64,000 bases of DNA from Hwanghaeella grinnelliae (GCF_004005845.1 NZ_SADE01000002.1:1294700-1358699), one strand, 5' to 3'. Shown: positions 7,981 to 17,501, numbered from the stretch's first letter. Translations and numbers: made by a program. Notes: generated by a model from the sequence alone, not told the origin.

Positions 7981-9036
7981 ATGCGAATACTCATCGTTTC
8001 CGACGCGTGGACTCCGCAAATAAACGGGGTTGTCCGCACCTATCAGCGCACCACGCGCGAACTCACCGAATTGGGGCATGTGGCGGAAGTCATCGGCCCG
8101 GATCGATTCAACACGATCCCATGTCCCACCTATCCGGAAATCAAGCTGGCGATCGATGCCTGGTATCGGTTGGGCGGGATGATCCGCGATTTCGATCCGG
8201 ACGCCATCCACATCGCCACGGAAGGTCCCTTGGGGTCGGCCGCCCGGCGGTTCTGCCTTAAGAACGACATACCGTTCAGCTCGTCCTTCCACACCCGGTT
8301 CCCGGAATATGTCGAAGCGCGCTGCGGGTTTCCCGCACGGTATACCTACGCCTGGATGCGCCGGTTTCACGCACCGTCGCAAGCCGTGATGGTGCCGACG
8401 GAATCGATGCGCCAAGCGTTGATCGATCACGGTTTCACGAATACCCGAATTTGGGGCCGGGGCGTGGATACGCACATCTTCAAACCGGAGGGAGATCAAA
8501 CAAACCGCGATTTTCTGGGGCTTCCACGCCCCATATACACCTATGTCGGGCGCGTGGCGGTGGAAAAGAATATCGGTCAGTTCCTCGACCTCGATCTGCA
8601 AGGAACCAAGCTTGTCGTTGGGGACGGCCCACAGTTGTCGGCTTTGCGCGCCAAGCATCCGGACGTCGTCTTCGTAGGCTCAAAGGAAGGTGAAGATCTG
8701 GTTCGCCATTATCAGGCCTCGGATGTTTTCGTTTTTCCAAGCCGCACGGACACGTTCGGTCTTGTGCTGATCGAAGCGTTGGCTTGCGGCGTGCCGGTTG
8801 CTGCTTTGCCGGTGACCGGCCCGATCGATGTCGTCGCGAACGGCCGAGTCGGCTACCTGGATGCCGACCTGACCCGTGCGGCGCAGAGCGCCCTGGCCCT
8901 ATCCAGGGAGGCCTGTCGGGACTATGCGCTGGGGTTTTCCTGGGAGCGCGCGGTTGGGCAGTTTTTGGAAGGCCTGTTCCCGTTTCATCCGGTGGAGAAG
9001 TTTCCCCTCGAACCGATGGAAAAACTGTCGCCGTAA
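7981..9036 (+). CDS. GT4-family glycosyltransferase, Agt-like (diacylglycerol glycosyltransferase candidate)
   Basis: Protein of 351 residues starting at ATG 7981 (MRILIVSDAWTPQINGVVRTY); the open frame upstream is not protein-like. It has a GT-B fold: the N-terminal Rossmann half has the PQINGVVRT donor/acceptor loop, and the C-terminal half has YVGRVAVEKN and the EX7E-type region FPSRTDTFGLVLIEALACGVP. It lies 112 bases after the PlcP-like gene. Family members transfer sugar to diacylglycerol to form glycolipids that replace phospholipids when phosphate is scarce. The specific sugar cannot be told. The same fold is used for other lipids, so the function is inferred mainly from the pair. Confidence 0.75.
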   Translation: MRILIVSDAWTPQINGVVRTYQRTTRELTELGHVAEVIGPDRFNTIPCPTYPEIKLAIDAWYRLGGMIRDFDPDAIHIATEGPLGSAARRFCLKNDIPFSSSFHTRFPEYVEARCGFPARYTYAWMRRFHAPSQAVMVPTESMRQALIDHGFTNTRIWGRGVDTHIFKPEGDQTNRDFLGLPRPIYTYVGRVAVEKNIGQFLDLDLQGTKLVVGDGPQLSALRAKHPDVVFVGSKEGEDLVRHYQASDVFVFPSRTDTFGLVLIEALACGVPVAALPVTGPIDVVANGRVGYLDADLTRAAQSALALSREACRDYALGFSWERAVGQFLEGLFPFHPVEKFPLEPMEKLSP

Positions 9037-9073
9037 AGCCGAATCCGGTTGATCCTGCGGACGTGACGCTCGG

Positions 9074-10972
9074 GTGGGTGCGTGGTATAGGGGCCCCCCG
9101 GCAGCATCAATAGCAGATTTGGTCGAATTCTTGGCGCAGAACTCCGCTCGAGCAGGTTACGAAGACTCAACGCGCTCTTTGACGGGGCGTATTTGGCGTG
9201 AATATGTCAGCTCCTATCTGGGGATGTTGGCGTTGGCCGTGTTCTTCATGGTTTTGGTTGCCTTGGCGACCGCCGGCCAAGTCTATCTGGTCAAGCCGGC
9301 CTTCGATGAGTTGCTCGACAGCCGCGATACGTTTTGGGTTTGGGTCGTCCCGGTGGGGTTCGTCGCCGCGGGCCTGATCACCGGCGTGGCGAACATGGCG
9401 CAATCCCTGTTGATGCAGCGCATCGGTCTGCGGGTTGTTCAGGCGATGCAGCAGCAGATGTTCTCGACGATCCTGCGGGCGGATCTCTCCTATCTGCAAG
9501 AAACCGGTACCAGCCGCCAATTGTCGCGGTTCACGACGGATATGTATATGCTCCGTGACGTGGTGATCAAAGCCCTGACCGGCATCGGTCGGGATGTCTT
9601 GAAGGTGGTCGTTCTTTCCGGACTGATGATTTACCAGAACTGGCAAATGGCGCTGGCCGCCCTGGTCTTCTTTCCTCTCTGCGTCTTTCCCATCGTCCGT
9701 ATCGGCCGCTTGCTGCGCAAAATTTCTACCCAAAGCCTTGGTGAGCAGGGACAGATGACGGCGGTTATTGACGACGCGCTGAAAGGGGCGCGGCAGGTCA
9801 AGGCCTACAACATGTACACCTATGAAGAAGGTCGCGCGGGCAACGCCTTCGAAACGGTCTTCCTTCTGGCTTTCAAATCGGCGCGGACCCGGGCCTTCAG
9901 TTACCCGATCCTGGATACCCTGGTGGGTGTTTGTATGGCGGCGGTTCTGGTTTGGGGCGGATTTCAGATCAAGGCGGGAGAAACGACGGTCGGGGCCTTC
10001 ATGTCCTTCTTCGCCGCCGTACTTGCCGCATATCAACCTGCCCGCGGTCTCGCCAGCATGAATGCGACCCTGCAGGAAGGCTTGGCGGCAGCGCGGCGAT
10101 GTTTTTCCGTCATCGACTATCGGCCGTCGATCGTCAACAGGCCCGGCGCCACCGAGCTATCGTCGGTCAGTGGTGAGGTTGCATTCCGGAATGTGGATTT
10201 CACCTATGACGGTGAGACCCCGGTGTTGAAGGACATCAATCTGGACGTGAAGGCGGGAGAGACCGTCGCGCTGGTCGGGCGAAGCGGTGGAGGCAAATCC
10301 ACTATCCTGAATCTCGTGCCGCGGTTCTACGATATCTCGGCCGGGGAAATATTCATCGATGGCGCGCCGGCACGTGACGTCACCTTGGAATCCCTGCGCG
10401 CCAATATCGGTTTGGTGACGCAGGAGACGCTGTTGTTCAACGACACGATCCGCGCGAACATCGCCTATGGACGATTGGATGCGACGCAGGAAGAAATCGA
10501 ACAGGCCGCTCGGAACGCAGCCGCCCACGATTTCATTGTCGAACTGCCCGATGGATACAACACGTTGGTCGGGGAACACGGCTTGCGCCTTTCAGGCGGC
10601 CAACGGCAGCGCGTCGCTATTGCGCGGGCCATGTTGAAGAACGCGCCGATTTTGTTGCTGGACGAGGCGACCTCGGCGCTTGATACGGAATCCGAAAGGA
10701 TCGTTCAGGAAGCGTTGAGCCGGCTGATGCAGGGGCGGACGACGATCGTCATCGCCCATCGGCTGTCGACCGTGATGCATGCGAACCGGATCTACGTTTT
10801 GGATAAAGGGTGTATCGAGGAAGTCGGTACCCATTCGGAGCTTGTTGCTAAGGGCGGGCTCTACGCGCAGCTCAGCAAGATCCAATTCGATCAACCGGAC
10901 GGTGAAACGGTGGACATCGCCGCGGTCGAAACACCCGCCGGTGCCGACACCGGTGCGGAACAGGCGGTTTAG
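9074..10972 (+). CDS. ABC exporter, MsbA-like (lipid A flippase)
   Basis: Protein of up to 632 residues: a six-helix type I exporter domain (residues about 35-330) fused to one ATPase domain. Walker A GRSGGGKST is near residue 401, LSGGQ near 505 and Walker B LLLDEATSALD soon after. The start is uncertain: ATG 9074 or a TTG at 9119 are both possible. MsbA flips lipid A-core across the inner membrane. The next genes (DUF374 acyltransferase, waaA, lpxK, lpxL) are all lipid A functions, which argues for MsbA rather than a drug exporter. Confidence 0.85.
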   Translation: MGAWYRGPPAASIADLVEFLAQNSARAGYEDSTRSLTGRIWREYVSSYLGMLALAVFFMVLVALATAGQVYLVKPAFDELLDSRDTFWVWVVPVGFVAAGLITGVANMAQSLLMQRIGLRVVQAMQQQMFSTILRADLSYLQETGTSRQLSRFTTDMYMLRDVVIKALTGIGRDVLKVVVLSGLMIYQNWQMALAALVFFPLCVFPIVRIGRLLRKISTQSLGEQGQMTAVIDDALKGARQVKAYNMYTYEEGRAGNAFETVFLLAFKSARTRAFSYPILDTLVGVCMAAVLVWGGFQIKAGETTVGAFMSFFAAVLAAYQPARGLASMNATLQEGLAAARRCFSVIDYRPSIVNRPGATELSSVSGEVAFRNVDFTYDGETPVLKDINLDVKAGETVALVGRSGGGKSTILNLVPRFYDISAGEIFIDGAPARDVTLESLRANIGLVTQETLLFNDTIRANIAYGRLDATQEEIEQAARNAAAHDFIVELPDGYNTLVGEHGLRLSGGQRQRVAIARAMLKNAPILLLDEATSALDTESERIVQEALSRLMQGRTTIVIAHRLSTVMHANRIYVLDKGCIEEVGTHSELVAKGGLYAQLSKIQFDQPDGETVDIAAVETPAGADTGAEQAV

Positions 10973-10984
10973 GGTCGTTCGGCC

Positions 10985-11719
10985 ATGTTGATCGGGAAAA
11001 AAATCCTCAAGTCGGATGGCGTGCGCCGGTTTTTATGTTGGCTGATCTCGGTTTATCTTCGCCTAGTCTATCATTCGTCCAAATGGGACCATCAAGAAGC
11101 GGAGTTCCTGGAACCTCTGATCAAGACGGATGAGGCATTCGTTATCGCGCTGTGGCACAACCGAGTCGTGATGATGCCTTATGCTTGGCGACGAAAATCA
11201 CGGCATGTCACGATCTTCACGTCTGATCACCGCGATGGAAAACTGGTCGCCTATTCAATGGGCTGGTTCGGCTTCGATACCGTTTTCGGATCGACGAAGC
11301 GTACAGAGATGAAGACGATTCGAACCATCGTCCGATCGTTGCGGGAAGGTAAATTGTTCGGGATGACGCCGGACGGGCCACGGGGGCCGCGTATGCGCGT
11401 AAAGTCGGGCGTCGTTGCGATGGCAAGAATGGCAGAGGTCGCAATCATCCCGGTTGCCTATTCCTGCAAGCGCCGTTTGGTCTTGGATACTTGGGATCGT
11501 TTGATCCTTCCCCTGCCTTTTACCCAAGGCGTTTTTATCTGGGGAGAACCGGTTCGGATGCCGCCGGGGGCGTCAGCCGACGAGGTCGAGGAGGCGAGGC
11601 TGTTGCTGGAGCAACGCATGGTCGACGTGACGGCCAAGGCGGACCGAGCAATGGGGCATGAGCCAATCGAACCCGCGGCACTGGACGACTATCGCCGCGG
11701 CAACCGTGAAAAAGAATGA
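10985..11719 (+). CDS. DUF374 lysophospholipid/lipid A acyltransferase-like protein
   Basis: Protein of 244 residues with the DUF374 signatures LWHNRVVMMPY near residue 56, SDHRDGKLVA near 79 and TPDGPRGPR near 130. DUF374 proteins are acyltransferase-like, and one member, LpxJ of Helicobacter and Campylobacter, is a lipid A secondary acyltransferase. Here it sits 12 bases after the MsbA-like gene and overlaps waaA by ATGA, so it is probably co-transcribed and acts on lipid A or Kdo-lipid A. The HX4D pair expected of LpxL-type enzymes is seen as the SDHRDGK region; activity is not proven. Confidence 0.72.
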   Translation: MLIGKKILKSDGVRRFLCWLISVYLRLVYHSSKWDHQEAEFLEPLIKTDEAFVIALWHNRVVMMPYAWRRKSRHVTIFTSDHRDGKLVAYSMGWFGFDTVFGSTKRTEMKTIRTIVRSLREGKLFGMTPDGPRGPRMRVKSGVVAMARMAEVAIIPVAYSCKRRLVLDTWDRLILPLPFTQGVFIWGEPVRMPPGASADEVEEARLLLEQRMVDVTAKADRAMGHEPIEPAALDDYRRGNREKE

Positions 11720-12996
11720 TCACCACGCTCTACAATTGGGCTTCGGTGGCCGCAACGCCTTTTCTTCCCCTTTTTCTTCAGGCGAGGATGAGGGCGGGGA
11801 AGGAAGACCCCGCGCGCTTGCGGGAGCGGATGGGCTGGTCCGATCTGCCGCGCCCGGAAGGTGCGCTCGTTTGGCTGCATGCCGCCAGCGTCGGCGAAAC
11901 CATGTCGTCTTTGGTTCTGATCGAGAAGATTCTGGAAGAGAACCCCGCCGTGTCGATCCTCTTGACCACCGGCACGGTCACGTCCGCGGATATGGCAGCC
12001 AAACGCCTGCCGCCGCGGGCAATCCACCAATATTGTCCTGTCGATGTTCCACGCTGGGTTGGCCGGTTTCTCGACCATTGGCGGCCCGACGCGGCCTTGT
12101 GGATCGAATCTGAAATATGGCCGACCCTGGTGCAGCGGACGAAACGCGCCGGCATTCCCATGGCGCTAGTCAATGCACGCTTGTCGCAGCGTTCCAAAGA
12201 ACGTTGGGCCAAGGCGCGCAACACATTCCGCTCTTTGGTGTCGGCTTTTTCCGTTGTGCTGTGCCAGACGGAAGAAGGCGCGGAATCATTCCGTATGTTC
12301 GGGATTCATCAGGCTGAATCTGTAGGGAACCTGAAATTTTCCGCACCGGCACTGCCTGTGGACGCGGACGAATTGGCCGCCTTGCGCGGTTGTATCGGAA
12401 AACGCCCGGTTTGGCTTGCGGCAAGCACGCATCCCGGTGAAGAAGAATTGGTCCTGGAAACGCACACACGGTTGCGATCCTCGTTCCCGGGGCTGCTGAC
12501 GATTATCGTTCCGCGGCATCCAAGCCGCGCGCTTGAAATCGAAACCATTTTGAAAGCCCGGATCCCGGCCGTTGCGCGGCGCACTGTGGATAAGCTGATC
12601 GGCGATGAGGTTGAACTCTACATCGCCGACACATTGGGGGAACTCGGTCTGTTCTACGCCTTGACGCCGGTGGCCTATATCGGCGGCGGCATGGGAACGC
12701 TCGGCGGGCACAATCCCATCGAACCCGCGCAGCAGAATACCGCGATCTTGTATGGTCCTGACCGGGGAAACTTCACGACGGTCGCCAAGCAACTGGAAGA
12801 TGCTGGGGCGGCGCAAGTCGTTTCAGACGCGCGGGCGTTATCCGATGCGGTATCGACATTGTTGTCAAACCACGACGAATGCACACGAAGGTCCGACGTT
12901 GCCGCAACTGTTGCCAAACAGAACAGCGGTATCGTCGATGTGGTAATGGAACGTCTGCGTCCCTTGCTTCCCTCAACCGCCGGCGACCGAAAATGA
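11716..12996 (+). CDS. waaA: 3-deoxy-D-manno-octulosonic acid transferase
   Basis: Protein of 426 residues, typical WaaA/KdtA length. It adds Kdo from CMP-Kdo to lipid IVA on the cytoplasmic face of the inner membrane. Recognisable segments are the N-terminal membrane anchor, LRERMGW, the WLHAASVGE motif with the catalytic Glu near residue 60, LWIESEIWP, LVNARLSQRS, and the C-terminal GGHNPIEPA acceptor/donor site. It overlaps the upstream gene by ATGA (11716-11719) and the downstream lpxK by the same pattern, showing translational coupling in a lipid A operon. Confidence 0.95.
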   Translation: MITTLYNWASVAATPFLPLFLQARMRAGKEDPARLRERMGWSDLPRPEGALVWLHAASVGETMSSLVLIEKILEENPAVSILLTTGTVTSADMAAKRLPPRAIHQYCPVDVPRWVGRFLDHWRPDAALWIESEIWPTLVQRTKRAGIPMALVNARLSQRSKERWAKARNTFRSLVSAFSVVLCQTEEGAESFRMFGIHQAESVGNLKFSAPALPVDADELAALRGCIGKRPVWLAASTHPGEEELVLETHTRLRSSFPGLLTIIVPRHPSRALEIETILKARIPAVARRTVDKLIGDEVELYIADTLGELGLFYALTPVAYIGGGMGTLGGHNPIEPAQQNTAILYGPDRGNFTTVAKQLEDAGAAQVVSDARALSDAVSTLLSNHDECTRRSDVAATVAKQNSGIVDVVMERLRPLLPSTAGDRK

Positions 12997-13973
12997 AAAC
13001 GCCCGACTTCTGGCAGAAGGACAAAGGCGGTTGGAAGGCCTGCCTTCTGACACCTGTCGCGCTGCTGTATGCCGCAGGGGCCGGCCTGCGGTCCTGGTCG
13101 ACGAAACCCATCCATGCCGGTGTTCCGGTTCTGTGCGTCGGCAATGTGACAGCTGGGGGCACTGGGAAGACCCCGGTTGTGATCGCGCTGGTCCGGGCCG
13201 CGCGGTCCATGGGTATCCGCGTCGCGGTCGTCAGTCGGGGCTACGGCGGTCGCTTGGAAGGGCCGGTGAAGGTAGATGTTGCCCGCCACCAGGTATCAGA
13301 TGTCGGGGACGAACCGCTGCTGATTGCGGCCCATGGCGAAACTTGGGTCGCCAAAAACCGGGTCGCCGGCGCTAGGGCCGCCGTTGCCGACGGGGCTGAC
13401 TTCATCATCCTGGATGATGGGTTTCAGAATCCGACCTTGCATAAGGATTTCTCCATCATCGTCGTGGACGGGATGTTTGGGTTCGGAAACGGGCGAAGAT
13501 TTCCTGCCGGTCCGTTGCGGGAGGCGCTTCCCGCTGCGATCCGCCGGGCGGATCTCATTCTATTGATGGGACGTGACGACGCAGGTCTGACCGATAGTAT
13601 CGGGAAAGATATTCCCGTGGAACGCGCGGCGTTGCGACCGAAAGCCCCGGAATCCCTGGCGCCCGGCATGAAATGCGTAGCTTTTGCCGGTATCGGATTG
13701 CCGCAGAAATTCTTCAGCACATTGCGTTCCCTTGGCGTCATTGTCCTTGCGGAACACTCGTTTCCAGACCATTTCATGTACGCGCGCGGGGATTTGGAGC
13801 GTCTGATTTCGGAAGCACGGTCTCTGGAAGCGACGCTTGTCACGACCGCCAAAGATTATGTGAGGCTGCCTGCGGAAGCAGCACGAGAGGTTGCCGTTTT
13901 GGAAGTTGACGTGGATTTCGAGAACCTGGATTTACCAAAACGGTTGATTGCGCAGGTGCTGAACCATGGCTGA
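12993..13973 (+). CDS. lpxK: Tetraacyldisaccharide 4'-kinase
   Basis: Protein of 326 residues starting at ATG 12993, which overlaps the waaA stop as ATGA. It phosphorylates the 4' position of the tetraacyldisaccharide to form lipid IVA. The P-loop reads GNVTAGGTGKTP near residues 50-61, followed by SRGYGG near 80, the LDDGFQNP motif near 145 and GPLREA. It contains a short N-terminal membrane-associated helix (LLTPVALLYAAGAGL). Its last eight bases overlap the following acyltransferase gene. The order waaA-lpxK-lpxL is usual in alphaproteobacteria. Confidence 0.95.
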   Translation: MKTPDFWQKDKGGWKACLLTPVALLYAAGAGLRSWSTKPIHAGVPVLCVGNVTAGGTGKTPVVIALVRAARSMGIRVAVVSRGYGGRLEGPVKVDVARHQVSDVGDEPLLIAAHGETWVAKNRVAGARAAVADGADFIILDDGFQNPTLHKDFSIIVVDGMFGFGNGRRFPAGPLREALPAAIRRADLILLMGRDDAGLTDSIGKDIPVERAALRPKAPESLAPGMKCVAFAGIGLPQKFFSTLRSLGVIVLAEHSFPDHFMYARGDLERLISEARSLEATLVTTAKDYVRLPAEAAREVAVLEVDVDFENLDLPKRLIAQVLNHG

Positions 13974-14871
13974 ACGTGGGGCAGCCCAGCGATTGACGCG
14001 ACGTGTCTTTTTATATCCGGTGCAGGGGCTCTTCATCGGCCTTTTGTTCCTGATATGCCGTTATATGCCGATTAACTGGGCATCTGCGTTGGGGGCATGG
14101 ATCTTTAGTTTTGTCGGTCCCCGGTTGCGTGCCGACAAAGTGGCGCGACGGAATCTTAAGCGTTGCTATCCGAACATGACCCAAGAGGAACTTGATCGAA
14201 CGGTGAGCGCCGTTTGGGAAAATTTGGGCCGTGGTGCAGGTGAATGGGGGCAGGTGGATCTTATCCCCACAAAGGGACCCAATTCCCGCGTTGAAATCGT
14301 CGGCGAAGAGATCATGAACAAGGTGATCGCCGATGGCGGGCCGTTCATCGCCGTATCGGCGCATATGGGGAATTGGGAAATCGGCAGTCTGGTGCCCGCG
14401 CAACGCGGCGCCCCGATGGTCAACGTGTATAGAACCGCGTCGATACCGATTGTCGATTTTCTGTTCCGGAAAATACGCGGTCGCTTCTCCCGCGAGATGA
14501 TACCCAAAGGCCGTGCGAATGCCCGACGGATCATCGCCGCCTTGAAGGAGGGACACCCCCTTGGTCTGCTCGTCGATCAGAAACTGAACGAGGGACTTCC
14601 GATTCCGTTTTTCGGTCGTGACGCCATGACGCCCTCCGCGCCTGCGGAATTGGCCTTGCGCTTTAACTGCCCGCTGATCCCAGTTCGGATTGAACGGCTG
14701 CCGAACGTGCGGTTCAGGCTGACGATTTATCCGCCTATGGAGTTTCCGGAAACGGGAAACCGCAAGGAAGATGTCCGCATCTTGCTGACGCGGATCAATG
14801 CCATGATAGAGGGTTGGATCAGGGAGAGGCCGGAACAATGGTTCTGGGTTCACCGTCGTTGGCCTGACTGA
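13966..14871 (+). CDS. lpxL: Lipid A secondary acyltransferase, LpxL/HtrB family
   Basis: Protein of 301 residues. An N-terminal membrane anchor (LFIGLLFLICRYMP) is followed by the acyltransferase domain with the catalytic HX4E motif HMGNWE near residue 132, the GRANARRI segment, and the LLVDQKLNEGLPIPFFG region that resembles the family's DQ and PFFG motifs. It transfers a secondary acyl chain to Kdo-lipid IVA. It overlaps lpxK by eight bases and closes the msbA-like to lpxL run. Acyl-chain specificity cannot be read from the sequence. Confidence 0.9.
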   Translation: MAERGAAQRLTRRVFLYPVQGLFIGLLFLICRYMPINWASALGAWIFSFVGPRLRADKVARRNLKRCYPNMTQEELDRTVSAVWENLGRGAGEWGQVDLIPTKGPNSRVEIVGEEIMNKVIADGGPFIAVSAHMGNWEIGSLVPAQRGAPMVNVYRTASIPIVDFLFRKIRGRFSREMIPKGRANARRIIAALKEGHPLGLLVDQKLNEGLPIPFFGRDAMTPSAPAELALRFNCPLIPVRIERLPNVRFRLTIYPPMEFPETGNRKEDVRILLTRINAMIEGWIRERPEQWFWVHRRWPD

Positions 14872-14894
14872 GCCGACCCGGCTTGCAACGTCGT

Positions 14895-15710
14895 CTATTG
14901 TTTGATGATCGTCAGAAGCTGCGGGTCCAAGCGTTTTTCGAACCAATTGACGCGCCAGTCCAAATGCGCGCCGGTCGCCCGGCCGGTTGCCCCGACCGTA
15001 CCGATCCGCTGGCCGCGCTCCACTCGTTCGCCAACCTTAACCTCTACGCTTTGCATATGCAGAAAGGCGGAGGCGAGGCCGTGGCCGTGGTCGATCATCA
15101 ACGTTCCACCGGAAAAATAAAGGTCCGGCTCGGCGAAGGAGACGGTGCCGGCGGCCGGGGCGGCGACCGGCGTTCCCGTCGGCGCGGCGACATCGACGCC
15201 GTAATGCGGCTGCCTGGGCTTGCCGTTCAGGACCCGTTGGCTGCCATAGACGCCCGAGATCGGACCGTCGACCGGCCATAAAAACCCGTTTACGAACTCT
15301 TCGATTCCCGTGTCCCTGGCGCGTGCCTTACGGACAGCAGCGGCTTCACGCTGGATTCGTTCGATGACCTCGGCGGGTGGACTCACCTTCTTCTGGGGCA
15401 ACCCGTCGATGCGTTGGATGTCGTATTGGCGTTGCGCGATTTCGAGGGCAATCGTCTCGGCCGTCTTGTCCGGATACTCAACCTCAAGGGACATGTTGGG
15501 CGGATCGTCCCGGTGGAAGCCGAAGACGAAGACACCGTCGTCGGAAACCCGAAGGGTTCGGTCCGCGAAACGAACGGTCGCCCCCGGCTCGGTATGGCCG
15601 ATAACCATCCCACCTTGAGAGAATACGCCGTCCAAGCTGGTGCTTCCGGCGCGCGCAGCGCTGGCCGCGGTGAACAGCAGCAGGGTCAACAGAATGGCGT
15701 AGCGCTTCAC
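14895..15710 (-). CDS. M23 (LytM-domain) peptidase family protein, periplasmic
   Basis: Protein of 271 residues with a signal peptide (AILLTLLLFTAASAARAG) and a C-terminal LytM fold: HYGVDVAAPTGTPV near residue 168 and the closing strand GAHLDW near 247. In canonical M23 enzymes the last motif is HxH; here the second His is Asp, so metal binding may be altered or the protein may be a non-catalytic amidase activator. The start is GTG at 15710, preceded by AAAGGGAC inside the 3' end of xseA, and the two genes overlap by four bases. A lysis-domain gene coupled to xseA is common in this group. Confidence 0.8.
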   Translation of the reverse strand: MKRYAILLTLLLFTAASAARAGSTSLDGVFSQGGMVIGHTEPGATVRFADRTLRVSDDGVFVFGFHRDDPPNMSLEVEYPDKTAETIALEIAQRQYDIQRIDGLPQKKVSPPAEVIERIQREAAAVRKARARDTGIEEFVNGFLWPVDGPISGVYGSQRVLNGKPRQPHYGVDVAAPTGTPVAAPAAGTVSFAEPDLYFSGGTLMIDHGHGLASAFLHMQSVEVKVGERVERGQRIGTVGATGRATGAHLDWRVNWFEKRLDPQLLTIIKQ

Positions 15711-17263
15711 AATAAAGTCCCTTGCTTTGGTTCTTTCGGCTCTGGTTTCCGGGTTGCGGGTTTCGCTTTCGCGGTCACGCGTTTCCGTCCAACATTGACG
15801 CCTTCCGTGATTTCTGCCGGGACACGCGCATCTTCGCCGCTGTCTGAGAATTCGATGGAAATTGCGGTTCCCGATTCCAATCCGGCCCCTTTCGATATCG
15901 GCGTGCCGTCGGCATTCCGGACCACGGCGAAGCCGCGCTCCAAAATGTTCTTATAGGAAACGCTTTCCAACCGGCGTCCCAATTGGTCCAGGGCCGTGGT
16001 GTTTTCCCGAACCCGGCGTGCCATCGCCTTGTCCAGCCTGGTGCCGAACTCTGTCCGTCCGAACCGGTCGTGTTCGGTCGCGACGCGCCGCGTCGATGCG
16101 CCGCCAAGGCGCTCGGCCAATTGCACCAGACGCTCGCCCTGTGCGTCGAGGACCTGCCTGGGGCTGCGCAGGCGCGCTGCTGTCCCGGACAGTGCCTGCG
16201 CTTCATGCCGCAACAGGCTTCGCATGGCGTAGGACTGCCGCTCGGCGGCATCGTCCAAGCGCTGGGTCGCGGTATCCAACACGGAACGGGGATCGGGGAT
16301 CCCCCGCGCTAGGCCATCCAGCCGCATTGCTGCCCGGTCGGTGAAACGGGTCCAGGATCCGATCTTCCGACGCTCGATATCCATCAAATTGGCGATCAAG
16401 TCGCGCCGGACCGGAACCGCCATTTCCGCCGCGGCCGTCGGTGTCGGCGCGCGCTGATCGGAAACGAAATCGATCAGCGTGACATCCGTCTCGTGCCCGA
16501 CGGCGGAGATGACCGGAATTTCACTGGCCGCGGTGGCCCGCGCGACGACCTCCTCGTTGAAGGCCCACAGGTCTTCCAGACTGCCGCCGCCCCGGGCGAC
16601 GATCAGCAGATCGGGCCGGGGGACCGAGCCACCGGGTTGGATGCGGTTGAAACCGTCAATGGCCGCGGCGACCTGCGCCGCCGCACCGTCGCCCTGCACC
16701 AGAACGGGCCACAGCAGGACGTGGCTGGGGAACCGGTCGCGCAGACGGTGCAATATATCGCGAATGACCGCCCCGGTGGGCGAGGTGACGACGCCGATAA
16801 CATCCGGCAGGAAGGGAATCGGCTTTTTGCGGGAAGGGTCGAAAAGCCCTTCCGCTTCCAGCCGCTTCTTTCGTTCCTCGAGCAATTTCAGGAGCGCGCC
16901 TTCGCCCGCATGTTCCATCGACTCGATGACGATCTGGTATTTGCTGCGGCCGGGATAGGTGGTCAGTTTGCCGGTGACGATAACTTCCAACCCGTCTTCC
17001 GGTTGAACCGACAAGCGCTGAGCGGTGCCGCGCCAGCAGACGCCGTCGATAACGGCCTGATCGTCCTTCAGCGCCATGTAAAGATGGCCGGATCCGGCCC
17101 GTTTAAAGCCCGAAATCTCACCGCGCACCCGGACATGGGAGAAGTTCTGTTCCACCATCCGTTTCAGAACGCCGGATATTTCGGAAACGCTGAACTCCGG
17201 CGTGTTGTCGCCGGGGCCTTTGTCTCGTTGCCGGTCTGCGGATTTATACTGGTTGTCGCTCAT
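15707..17263 (-). CDS. xseA: Exodeoxyribonuclease VII large subunit
   Basis: Protein of 518 residues starting at ATG 17263 (MSDNQYKSADR); a longer start at 17293 is possible. It carries the N-terminal OB-fold (FSVSEISGVLKRMVE, VRGEISGFKRAGSGHLY), then the catalytic domain with VVTSPTGAVIRDI, VARGGGSLEDLWAFN and SAVGHETDVTLIDFVSDQRAPTPTAAAE, all hallmark XseA segments. A long helical C-terminus follows. With the small subunit XseB (not in the window) it degrades single-stranded DNA to oligonucleotides. It is divergent from purD. Confidence 0.95.
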   Translation of the reverse strand: MSDNQYKSADRQRDKGPGDNTPEFSVSEISGVLKRMVEQNFSHVRVRGEISGFKRAGSGHLYMALKDDQAVIDGVCWRGTAQRLSVQPEDGLEVIVTGKLTTYPGRSKYQIVIESMEHAGEGALLKLLEERKKRLEAEGLFDPSRKKPIPFLPDVIGVVTSPTGAVIRDILHRLRDRFPSHVLLWPVLVQGDGAAAQVAAAIDGFNRIQPGGSVPRPDLLIVARGGGSLEDLWAFNEEVVARATAASEIPVISAVGHETDVTLIDFVSDQRAPTPTAAAEMAVPVRRDLIANLMDIERRKIGSWTRFTDRAAMRLDGLARGIPDPRSVLDTATQRLDDAAERQSYAMRSLLRHEAQALSGTAARLRSPRQVLDAQGERLVQLAERLGGASTRRVATEHDRFGRTEFGTRLDKAMARRVRENTTALDQLGRRLESVSYKNILERGFAVVRNADGTPISKGAGLESGTAISIEFSDSGEDARVPAEITEGVNVGRKRVTAKAKPATRKPEPKEPKQGTLL

Positions 17264-17501
17264 CGAATTGGCGTTTTGCACCCGTTGTTTCACCGTTATC
17301 AGTGTGCCTGGGATTCAGGGGGGATGCCAAGCGACGGTACGGCATTGAACGGCCTTCCCTGCGTCATGGACCTGCAACCGTTACCCTATACGGTCGGTCG
17401 GTGGTGTAGTAGGGGGCTGGCTTAGCAGGGGGCTGTTTCGGTATGGTGCGCAGCCCCGGCAGGCGAATGCCGAAGGCCACCGAAAAGAGGAGAGTAGGCG
17501 C

